From contig CANMEI010000008.1 of NCBI GenBank assembly GCA_947496695.1, positions 1-64,000 of the forward strand: a stretch of DNA of 64,000 nucleotides, in the 5' to 3' direction. The stretch is from an uncultured Cellulophaga sp. Its GTDB lineage: Bacteria > Bacteroidota > Bacteroidia > Flavobacteriales > Flavobacteriaceae. The notes beneath the pieces are model-generated. The model worked only from the letters and a program-made list of their open reading frames with translations, did no database searches and was not told the origin of the DNA. This document shows, one piece after another, positions 56,393-64,000 of this stretch. How positions within the stretch are numbered: the first letter of the stretch is position 1; the number at the start of each line of letters is the position of its first letter. Position numbers and translations under genes: made by a program.

Positions 56393-56640
56393 CCTGTAAT
56401 TTCAAAATTCTTAATACAAACGTATATTATTACTTAAACGATATATTCATGTAAGTATAAATATAGCAATGTTTATATCTAGATAAGATATATTGAAATT
56501 CGAATTTGTAATTATTAGTAAATAATTACTTTAATATCATATTATTTAAAGTATTATATTTTTAGTCAGAGGCAATTTTTTATTTAAATAAAAATAGAGT
56601 TCTAATAGTTACATACAGAACAAAAAACAACTACTTATCT

Positions 56641-58083
56641 CTAACTTAAATCCCAAATTAGTGGTAGAATAAAATAAACAAAAAGAGTTAAAATGATAAT
56701 AGATATAAAATTCATCCAAATACCTTTTTTAACCATATCCTCTATTTTCAAATATCCAGAGCCAAATACCACTGCATTTGGTGGTGTAGCTACGGGAAGC
56801 ATAAAGGCACATGATGCCGCTACTGTAGCACTTATCATTAAATAATATGGATGAACACCTAAAGTTGGTGCTAAAGACAATAAAACAGGTAATAACATTG
56901 CTGTAGTTGCTATGTTAGAGGTTATTTCAGTTAAGAAATTAACTGCAAAAATTAATATTAATATCAAGAAGAAAAAAGGAACAGATTCTAAGGCAATTAA
57001 TTTATTACCAATCCATAATGCTAATCCACTTGCCTCAAAACCAGAAGCTAAAGCCATACCTCCACCAAATAATAAAACGACACCCCAAGGCAATTTAACA
57101 GCATCTTCCCAAGAGATTAATCGCTCACCTTTTTTACTGGAAGGTATTACAAATAAGATTACAGCAAATAGAACACTTATAATGGTATCGTCTATTCTTG
57201 GAATAAGTTTTTGTAGTAAAAAAGACCTTGTTATCCATGCAAATGCTGTACAGCAAAATACAAGTAAGACCATTTTTTCATTATATGACATTTTACCTAA
57301 TGACTTTAATTGTTGATTAATTTCTTCACTCCCACCAGGAAATTCTTTTTGTTGAAATTTAAAGGCAAAATTTGTCAAATATTTCCAACACACAAACAAT
57401 AAAATAACTGCAATAGGAAAGCCAAAAACAAACCATTGATAAAATGTAATTTCAACACCAAAAGTTGTTTGTACAACACCTGCAAGAACTAAATTTGTAG
57501 GCGTACCTATTAGAGTTGCTATACCTCCTATTGATGCGCTATAAGCTATTGCAAGCATTAAAGCTTTACCAAACAAAGTGTTTTCGTTTTTTATTGTATT
57601 TGGATTGTCTTGTAATTGTGTAACAATAGCCATTGCCATTGGTAAAATCATAACCGTAGCGGCTGTGTTAGAAATCCACATAGATAAAAATGCCGTCGCA
57701 ATCATAAAACCAAGAATAATATTGGTAATATTTGTTCCAACAATTTTAATAATTGAAAGTGCTATTCGTTTATGTAAGTTACATTTTTCAATAGCAATTG
57801 CTAAAATAAAACCACCTACATATAAATAAATATATTTATGCCCGTAGGATGCCGTAGTTTGACTTAATGCCATTCCTCCTGATAAGGGAAAAAGAATAAT
57901 GGGCAAAAGAGCCGTAACCGCAATAGAAATAGCTTCGGTAATCCACCAAATAGCTATCCAAGCAACTGATGCTAAAACAGCTTTTGATTCATCACTTAAA
58001 CCTTCAGCTTCAAAAAAGAAAAGAATAAAAATAAATACAAGTGGTCCTAAAACTAATCCTATTTGGCTTTTTGAAACTTTCAT
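56641..58083 (-). CDS. SLC13-family sodium/carboxylate transporter
   Basis: 480 residues, about 11-12 helices, with the family motif SNTAATVMILP and a second SNIATTAMLLP (the two SNT motifs of DASS transporters). It imports di- or tricarboxylates with sodium. It ends the catabolic operon, 17 nt after the creatininase-family gene, so the carboxylate is likely the product or precursor of that operon. Confidence 0.88.
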   Translation of the reverse strand: MKVSKSQIGLVLGPLVFIFILFFFEAEGLSDESKAVLASVAWIAIWWITEAISIAVTALLPIILFPLSGGMALSQTTASYGHKYIYLYVGGFILAIAIEKCNLHKRIALSIIKIVGTNITNIILGFMIATAFLSMWISNTAATVMILPMAMAIVTQLQDNPNTIKNENTLFGKALMLAIAYSASIGGIATLIGTPTNLVLAGVVQTTFGVEITFYQWFVFGFPIAVILLFVCWKYLTNFAFKFQQKEFPGGSEEINQQLKSLGKMSYNEKMVLLVFCCTAFAWITRSFLLQKLIPRIDDTIISVLFAVILFVIPSSKKGERLISWEDAVKLPWGVVLLFGGGMALASGFEASGLALWIGNKLIALESVPFFFLILILIFAVNFLTEITSNIATTAMLLPVLLSLAPTLGVHPYYLMISATVAASCAFMLPVATPPNAVVFGSGYLKIEDMVKKGIWMNFISIIILTLFVYFILPLIWDLS

Positions 58084-58100
58084 TATTATACAAATTACAA

Positions 58101-58979
58101 TTAATTATTCACTCTTGAATTAGCTATTAATCCATTCCATTTATCAATAAACTTCACGGTTGCCTGAACCGTGTTCTTTATATTAGTTGCACCTCTTTCA
58201 AGTGTTGCTTCTTTAGGATCTAATTCTCCCCAAACACCTGTTTTTGTCATTTCTATAGTTGATGTGTTTTTACCTGTTTCTTCTGCCTTTAAAGCTTCTG
58301 AAAGAAATAATAGTTTAGCAGTAGGTTCATTATTAATAACACCAGGAAGCATATTTTCTAAATGCTTCGGGTGTGTTAATTTTGTAGCAATAGCTTTTTC
58401 TAATTGAACCAAATCTGGCATTAAATACAAAGAATCTGAAGTTTCCCCAGTACCTGCATGACGGTCTAATACTTTAGGTTTCTCGTTATTATCTGACTTT
58501 AAATATGGAGCAATAGCTACACCAAAATCTACAGAAACACCAGCTGTTTTTTGATTAATTTGATCAACAAGAAAAGTAGTAATTGCTCTATTCCCTCCGT
58601 GAGAATTCATAAAAACAAAACGTTTAAACCCATGTTGTATTAAAGATTCAACTGTTTCCATATGTACTTTAATTATAGTCTCAGCACTTAATGTAATTGA
58701 GCCAGAAAAAGCCATATGGTAAGGTGATTGCCCTGCCATTAGAACAGGAGCAACTAAAATATCGCGCTCCTGTGCTATAAGTTTACAAATTTCAACACCA
58801 TTAATAAAGTCAGTACCAATAGGTAAGTGACTAGAATGCTGTTCTAATGCTCCGATAGGAATAATGACCAAATCAGACATAGTTAAAAACTCATCAACTT
58901 CTGGTACAGTCATGTGAGGTAAATAATTCTTAACTTTTTTATCGTTCCAAAGTGGATTTACTTGAGCACCATTATTCAT
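58101..58979 (-). CDS. Creatininase-family amidohydrolase
   Basis: 292 residues. Metal-binding motifs PIGALEQHSSHLPIGTD and NSHGGNRA, plus a Glu in HAGTGETS, define the creatininase/formamidase fold. It hydrolyses a cyclic or linear amide. It lies between the metallo-beta-lactamase-fold gene (48 nt) and the SLC13 transporter, in a run of hydrolases. Confidence 0.88.
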   Translation of the reverse strand: MNNGAQVNPLWNDKKVKNYLPHMTVPEVDEFLTMSDLVIIPIGALEQHSSHLPIGTDFINGVEICKLIAQERDILVAPVLMAGQSPYHMAFSGSITLSAETIIKVHMETVESLIQHGFKRFVFMNSHGGNRAITTFLVDQINQKTAGVSVDFGVAIAPYLKSDNNEKPKVLDRHAGTGETSDSLYLMPDLVQLEKAIATKLTHPKHLENMLPGVINNEPTAKLLFLSEALKAEETGKNTSTIEMTKTGVWGELDPKEATLERGATNIKNTVQATVKFIDKWNGLIANSRVNN

Positions 58980-59027
58980 ACAGTAAAATATTTAAAGGTT
59001 CAATCAACCTATTTAACAAACTAATTG

Positions 59028-59984
59028 TTATTTAATAATTATTGTTTCTAAATGTACAGGTACAATAATTTTAGCGTCGGGTGAAACAGCTTTTACCTCT
59101 TCAATAAAAGGTTTAATTTTTTTATTTATAGCTTTTTCTTGAGAGTAGCCATAAGGCACTCTAAAATTATCCCAATGAGTAGGTATTATTATTTTTGGGA
59201 AATTTGTAGCTTTCAATAAACGTTCTGTATACTTGTAAATTTCCAATCTTGAAAAGTTTACGCCTGGTAATAGAATATCTGGTGTTAAACCTTCAACTTC
59301 TTTTTCTAAGAAATTCATAGAACCTGCAGTAAGTATTTTATGATTGTCTAACCTTATATAAAACATTAATGAACCACCTTCAATAAAATCTTCAAGCTTT
59401 AATGGTGCTTTTAATTCTTTTTCATGGGTTCTAGCATCAAAATAATGCTTGTCATTTAATGCAGAATGAATTGATGGAACCACTTTTACTGAAAATTCAT
59501 CAAATTGATAATCTTCACCACCTCTAACTCTTATTAATTGTTCTTCAGGAATACCATAGGCTTTTAAAATTTTACAACTTGTTTCTGTTGCAATTACTTT
59601 AGCCCCTGTTTTTTTAGCAATATATGGCACATCACCTAAATGATCTAAATGAGAATGATGAACCAATATATAATCGGCCTTTTTAATAATTTTATCTATA
59701 ACAACAGTATCAGATTGATAATAATCACTCTCATAATAATTTTTACGAGGATCATTTTTACCGTTTGCAGGACTATCACCTAATTTTACTCTTGATAAAT
59801 AGGGGTCTACTAAAATTGTTATTTTTCCATTGGTCATTTCCCAGCCAGCCCCACCAAAATATTTCAATTTCAATTTTAACTCTTGACTATTGACATTCTG
59901 AAAAAACAAAAATACGAGTCCTAAAAACAATGTTTTAGAACCCATATTTATTATACTATTTTTTTTGTTTGATGTTCTAAACAT
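59028..59984 (-). CDS. Metallo-beta-lactamase-fold hydrolase, exported
   Basis: The ATG at 59984 gives 318 residues with a signal peptide; one at 59945 (MGSKTLFLGLVFLFFQNVNS) gives 305. The zinc motif HSHLDHLGD and a later GG-E-D region belong to the UlaG-like part of the fold. The frame extends upstream to 60095 but overlaps the amidohydrolase and is rejected. Start choice uncertain. Confidence 0.8.
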   Translation of the reverse strand: MFRTSNKKNSIINMGSKTLFLGLVFLFFQNVNSQELKLKLKYFGGAGWEMTNGKITILVDPYLSRVKLGDSPANGKNDPRKNYYESDYYQSDTVVIDKIIKKADYILVHHSHLDHLGDVPYIAKKTGAKVIATETSCKILKAYGIPEEQLIRVRGGEDYQFDEFSVKVVPSIHSALNDKHYFDARTHEKELKAPLKLEDFIEGGSLMFYIRLDNHKILTAGSMNFLEKEVEGLTPDILLPGVNFSRLEIYKYTERLLKATNFPKIIIPTHWDNFRVPYGYSQEKAINKKIKPFIEEVKAVSPDAKIIVPVHLETIIIK

Positions 59985-60012
59985 GAACAATTTAATTTTA
60001 AATCTATATTTT

Positions 60013-62043
60013 TTAATCGTTTTTAGCTTTAAAATCTGCAGCATGCCATAAAGGCTCACTTTCATAGTAATTACCATTAGTAATAACTGCTTCAACAGTT
60101 CTTAAGTTTTTAATATCCTCAAGGGGGTTTTTCTCTAGAATAGCAATATCAGCTTCTTTACCTACTTCTAAACTTCCAGTTTTATCAAACATACCCATAG
60201 CTTTTGCAGGAATACTAGTTGCTGTTCTAATAGCGTCAAGGGGGGATAGTTTTCCTAAATCATGATATGTTTGTATTTCTAAATAAAGACCAAATACAGG
60301 TACAATATTATCTGTCCCTGCTACTATTGGAACACCTGCTTTATAGAATTGACCAAGAATATCTAATCCTTTTATATAATCTTCTTTCTTTGCTTCTGCT
60401 ATTTTAGGGCTATAACCACTTCTAAATCTTTTGCCTTCAAAAAGTTCATAAGCTATTCTGTCTATATCTGGCTCAACTGTTTTAGGGTCAACACCTTTTG
60501 GTAAACTACGAACAACATCTAAAGCTACTGTTGGGTCTAAAACCGTTTTATGTTCTAATAAAAAATCAATTGCTTTTTGAATTTGTTCTGGAGTTATATC
60601 ATTATTTAGAATATAATTTCCTTTTAATTCACTCACATCTTTACCCGGAAATAACGTAGTTAAAATTCTTGATCTATGGCTTAACATATCCATACCTAAT
60701 TCAATTGCTGGTATTGCGTTTCCAACAGGGTTTGGAACGTGACCCGTTGTAGTTATACCTCGTTTATGGGCTTCATCAGCCAATACTTTTACAACCTCAG
60801 GCTCAACAGAAGAGTATATTTTAATTTGTTTGTAGCCATTTTTATAATACATGTCTACAACTTCCTTAGCTTCCTCTACATTTCTTGCTCTAATTACTCC
60901 GTTTCCTTTGATACCCGCACCATCAGTCATACCTGCTAAAAGAATATCAGGACCTAAAGCACCATTTTTGGCAATTTCATCTCTAAAAGCAGTTGCAAAC
61001 TCTAACTCATTACCATTATCTCTAATAGTAGTTACTCCACCTGCTAAATATGCTGGTGCCCATTGTACTTGATTAGAATGTGCATGCATATCCCATAAAC
61101 CAGGCATTAATGTTTTTCCTTTAACATCAATAATTACAGCATTTTCAGGAATTTCTACTTCAGTTCTTTTACCTATTGTTTTTATATGACCATTTTCAAT
61201 AATCATAGTCATATCTTTTAAAGTATTTTCACTCAAGCCATCAATAATATCTCCACCTACTAAAGCTTTAACATTGGCTTGTTCGCCTTTTAAATCTGAA
61301 GTATATTTTTGAAGAGCACTTATTTCTTCTTCAACATTACCTGCAATAAAAAGTGGTTTTGCTTCTTCATAACCTTCACGAATTAATTCTCTAATTTGTG
61401 TATTTGCTTTTACTATCGCAATTAAATTTTTATCTTCATCTAACCAAATAGTACGACCACCCCAATTAACACCTTCAACAACATATCTATCTAAAGGAAT
61501 TTTAGCTCCTTTTATAACAGCAGTATCTTTTTTCTTAAATGTAATGCTTACTTCACCTCTTGGTAATGTTTTTATACTCCCTTTTATATCATTATCAAAA
61601 TAATAATGATATAACATCATTTCCATAGCTGCAGGAATATTACTGTGTAATGGAAAAAAGTTTTCTTTTTCTGTTGTTAATACCTCATGATCCAGTTCCC
61701 AAGTATAAATTGAATCTGATTTTACCTCTACTTTTAATTTGTTTATAGTGTCTTTACTTGTAATACGTTTGTTTTCGTAAAATGTAGGTGTCAAGTCTAA
61801 ATTTAAATGCAGTTCTGAGTCTACGCCAGTGATACGGCCTCTTTCATTTTCACCTTGAAGAGATTTAACTATAATACCGTCTTTATTTGATGTTATTTTA
61901 TAAGATTCTTCACCTATTAATGATTGTCTTCGGTAGACCAAAAACTTACCTTCTTCATTAACATCTTGCCATTTTGATGGTGTAGTTGAGCATCCACAAA
62001 CCAGTACTAAAAGCACTAATTTTAGTATAAATTTTAATTTCAT
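60013..62043 (-). CDS. Amidohydrolase-family lipoprotein
   Basis: 676 residues. Lipobox VCGC, a beta-rich N-terminal part (20-260), then a metal-dependent amidohydrolase (265-670) with MPGLWDMHAHS, TTGHVP, AGTDN and a catalytic-site pattern of imidazolonepropionase-like enzymes. It sits 6 nt after the VCBS gene and 28 nt before the metallo-beta-lactamase-fold gene. Likely in the outer membrane or periplasm. Confidence 0.85.
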   Translation of the reverse strand: MKLKFILKLVLLVLVCGCSTTPSKWQDVNEEGKFLVYRRQSLIGEESYKITSNKDGIIVKSLQGENERGRITGVDSELHLNLDLTPTFYENKRITSKDTINKLKVEVKSDSIYTWELDHEVLTTEKENFFPLHSNIPAAMEMMLYHYYFDNDIKGSIKTLPRGEVSITFKKKDTAVIKGAKIPLDRYVVEGVNWGGRTIWLDEDKNLIAIVKANTQIRELIREGYEEAKPLFIAGNVEEEISALQKYTSDLKGEQANVKALVGGDIIDGLSENTLKDMTMIIENGHIKTIGKRTEVEIPENAVIIDVKGKTLMPGLWDMHAHSNQVQWAPAYLAGGVTTIRDNGNELEFATAFRDEIAKNGALGPDILLAGMTDGAGIKGNGVIRARNVEEAKEVVDMYYKNGYKQIKIYSSVEPEVVKVLADEAHKRGITTTGHVPNPVGNAIPAIELGMDMLSHRSRILTTLFPGKDVSELKGNYILNNDITPEQIQKAIDFLLEHKTVLDPTVALDVVRSLPKGVDPKTVEPDIDRIAYELFEGKRFRSGYSPKIAEAKKEDYIKGLDILGQFYKAGVPIVAGTDNIVPVFGLYLEIQTYHDLGKLSPLDAIRTATSIPAKAMGMFDKTGSLEVGKEADIAILEKNPLEDIKNLRTVEAVITNGNYYESEPLWHAADFKAKND

Positions 62044-62049
62044 AGTATA

Positions 62050-63207
62050 TTATTTATTTTCGAAAATTCTATTTTTTTTCTCTCTTGAAAAATAATATTG
62101 ATTTAACTCATCTGAATTACTCTCAATAATATCTAACCTACCATCGCCATTTAAATCAGAAGTTAAAATATCATAAGTATTGAAGTTTTCATTATTCAGT
62201 TGAATAGCTTCCCATTTTTTTCCTGAACCTTTATTAATAAAAACCATATTAGGTTGTTCATAATTACCAATAACAATATCTAATGCACCATCTAAATTAA
62301 TATCCCCTAATGCAACAGCAAATGAATTTCCATTTAATGAATCATACACAAGGCGTTCTGTGTATTTTAATTTTTTATCTCCGAAATAAATAACATTCGG
62401 AGCATCAATATTTGCCGTAATAATATCTAAATAACCATCGTTATTTAAATCTGTAATAGCTACAGAACGTGTACTATCTTTACCGGTACCAAAACCTATT
62501 TTTTTAGTGAAGTTTAATTTTCCATCATTTAGATAAATAGCATTTTGTTCGCCATCTGGAGTTTTATTACGTTCACTTTCACGATTTGCTAAAATTAAAT
62601 CCATATGCCCATCGTTATTCATATCGGCAACCTCAACATCAATAGTAGAGTCGTTTTTAGTTCCAAAACCAATAGAAGGGGCAAAATTACCTTTACCATC
62701 ATTTAAACATATTTCGTTTTCACGTCCTCTATTTGTAATCAAAATATCAACGTCTCCATCTTGATCAATATCAGCAACTACAATATTTCTAGTTGGAGCG
62801 TAGGTTTGTCCGAATTGTGAGGCTTTAGTAAAATTTCCTTTCCCGTCATTTATAAAAATAAAATTTGGTGCCATATCATTACCAACAGCAATATCTAAAT
62901 CTCCGTCACCATCAAAATCAGCTAATTCTGTTGAGTAACTGGTTTCTTTTTCATTACCTAATAATTTTGATACTGTAAAAATACCTCGACCATTATTAAT
63001 AAAAATTCTATTTTGACCCGGCCAATGCCTACCATTTGCAACAATTAAATCTATATCACCATCACCATCAATATCTCCAGCACCAGTTGATGCTGTACGT
63101 TCTTTTAGAATACCTAAAATTAAACGACCACTACTACGAAACTCAACTTCTTGACTATACCCTGTGCAAAAAACAAGAGAAAATATAAAGACTATTGATA
63201 ACCTCAT
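62050..63207 (-). CDS. VCBS/FG-GAP repeat protein
   Basis: 385 residues with a signal peptide and about seven DxDxDGDxD calcium-binding repeats (DIDGDGDIDL, DFDGDGDLDI, DINLDGALDI). A seven-bladed propeller is likely, a surface-binding module. It heads the hydrolase operon, 91 bp after the SusD stop. Confidence 0.85.
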   Translation of the reverse strand: MRLSIVFIFSLVFCTGYSQEVEFRSSGRLILGILKERTASTGAGDIDGDGDIDLIVANGRHWPGQNRIFINNGRGIFTVSKLLGNEKETSYSTELADFDGDGDLDIAVGNDMAPNFIFINDGKGNFTKASQFGQTYAPTRNIVVADIDQDGDVDILITNRGRENEICLNDGKGNFAPSIGFGTKNDSTIDVEVADMNNDGHMDLILANRESERNKTPDGEQNAIYLNDGKLNFTKKIGFGTGKDSTRSVAITDLNNDGYLDIITANIDAPNVIYFGDKKLKYTERLVYDSLNGNSFAVALGDINLDGALDIVIGNYEQPNMVFINKGSGKKWEAIQLNNENFNTYDILTSDLNGDGRLDIIESNSDELNQYYFSREKKNRIFENK

Positions 63208-63248
63208 ATGTTATGCTTTTATAACTATTTTTTATTAAAATAAGAATC

Positions 63249-63277
63249 AAAAGAAGCTGTCACTTACAGCTTCTTTT
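63249..63277 (-). terminator. Terminator after the SusD gene
   Basis: A 12-bp perfect stem (63249-63260, 63266-63277), 5-nt loop, 21 nt past the SusD stop. The operon that follows may be read through it or from a promoter I do not see. Confidence 0.75.
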
Positions 63278-63297
63278 GATTGTAAAACTTGAATTAA

Positions 63298-64000
63298 TTA
63301 ATATCCAGAATTTTGTTCAATATTCGGATTTACATCTGTTTCATCTTGTGGTATTGGTAGTATATTAGTATAATCGCCATAAGGTATATAACAAGTACTT
63401 GATGTACATTGCGTTCTAACAATATCTTCTTTTTTACGCATTAAATCCCAAAGTCTTTGACCTTCAAAACATAGTTCAAGTCTTCTTTCTAACATGATTT
63501 CATCAATTAAATCATCACCAGTTGCTGTAACATCTTCAGCTGATGGTAGCGCTCTTTGGCGAACAGTATTTAAATCTTCTTGAGCACCTGTAATATCTGT
63601 ACCTATTTCAGCTCTAGCTTCTGCTCTAATTAAATATACTTCAGCTAAGCGAATAACTTTAATATTATCGTAACCAAGTACTTCTGGATATTTATACATT
63701 CTATCAGAAGCATAATCACCTGTTAATGATTCATCTTCAATAAATACTTCTAACCTTGCATCATCAGTATCGTATAATGAAATTACATCATTAGATGGTA
63801 AATAATCTCCATAACCTTCATCTAAATACATTGCTGCCAAACTATTACCACCTTCGTTATCAGTATCTGTATTTGATATTTCAAATATTGACTCTGAAGT
63901 ATTATCAACATTCCATAGGTTTAAATAATTTTCATTATCAACCAAACTATAACCCGAATTAATTACATCTGTAGCCATAGCCTCTGCATTCGCCCAGTCT
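63298..64000 (-). CDS. SusD/RagB family protein, partial (right edge)
   Basis: The reading frame stays open to the window edge (the ATG at 63978 is internal: codons before it continue DWANAEAM). Visible features are the RAEARAEIG, LNTVRQRA and LCFEGQRLWDLMR stretches of SusD C-terminal parts. It would bind a glycan or peptide at the outer membrane with a SusC partner upstream of the window. Confidence 0.9.
   Translation of the reverse strand, partial: DWANAEAMATDVINSGYSLVDNENYLNLWNVDNTSESIFEISNTDTDNEGGNSLAAMYLDEGYGDYLPSNDVISLYDTDDARLEVFIEDESLTGDYASDRMYKYPEVLGYDNIKVIRLAEVYLIRAEARAEIGTDITGAQEDLNTVRQRALPSAEDVTATGDDLIDEIMLERRLELCFEGQRLWDLMRKKEDIVRTQCTSSTCYIPYGDYTNILPIPQDETDVNPNIEQNSGY

Noticed and set aside
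1-64000. tRNA, rRNA, CRISPR, insertion sequences or prophage genes
   Set aside because: None seen in any intergenic gap; most gaps are under 250 bp and hold only promoters or terminators.

Overview
The window looks like a chromosome segment of a marine-type member of Flavobacteriia (Bacteroidota). The DNA is very AT-rich. Promoter boxes of the Bacteroidota form TAnnTTTG precede several operons. The gene families are typical of the group: SusD, TPR-containing histidine kinases, LytTR pairs, outer-membrane barrel receptors, DUF3124/DUF3500/DUF5995/DUF4202/DUF7009 proteins, and the cluster pdxA - yceD - rpmF - fabH - accB - accC. I see no rRNA, tRNA, CRISPR array, transposase or phage gene. The last gene runs off the right edge.

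Region 1 (1-8817) is the most unusual part. A small lipoprotein, a TPR histidine kinase and a LuxR-type response regulator form one minus-strand operon. A second minus-strand operon encodes an outer-membrane receptor, a SagB/ThcOx-type flavin oxidoreductase, an ABC exporter and a previously easy-to-miss 43-residue peptide, and ends in a terminator. Both operons carry the same ~30-bp dyad about 55 bp upstream of their -7 boxes. I read this as one sense/modify/export cassette, possibly for a modified peptide. The chemistry is inferred.

Region 2 (8839-23956) is mostly housekeeping: an ABC ATPase, ArfB, lipoproteins, an FKBP isomerase, a GreA-like protein, a FAD oxidoreductase, surface proteins with DUF1573, the fatty-acid/ribosome cluster accC-accB-fabH-rpmF-yceD-pdxA, riboflavin synthase and a TauE-like exporter.

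Region 3 (23957-31280) holds two tiny membrane-protein genes, then an operon of a coiled-coil protein, a coiled-coil/longin-like protein, a Rab/Ras-like GTPase and a hybrid histidine kinase. A DUF3500 lipoprotein and a LytS/LytTR-type pair follow.

Region 4 (31291-52927) is a nitrate assimilation island. It encodes a fused NasA-NasC-type nitrate reductase, a rubredoxin-tailed relative of sulfite/nitrite reductases, a NarL-like regulator, an outer-membrane porin, a NrtABCD-type ABC uptake system, a Crp/Fnr regulator, the NarK transporter, the sirohaem methyltransferase CobA, NirB, NirD, DUF4202, a nitrate-sensor-like histidine kinase and DUF7009. Most of its promoters carry a 7-2-7 dyad built on TACGTAT/ATACGTA that runs into the -7 box. 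I propose this is the binding site of the NarL-like regulator.

Region 5 (52986-64000) holds an MtfA-like peptidase, a large GH63/MGH1-type glucosidase, and a catabolic operon (VCBS-repeat protein, amidohydrolase lipoprotein, metallo-beta-lactamase-fold hydrolase, creatininase-family amidohydrolase, SLC13 carboxylate transporter) downstream of a SusD homologue. The substrate of this operon is not evident.
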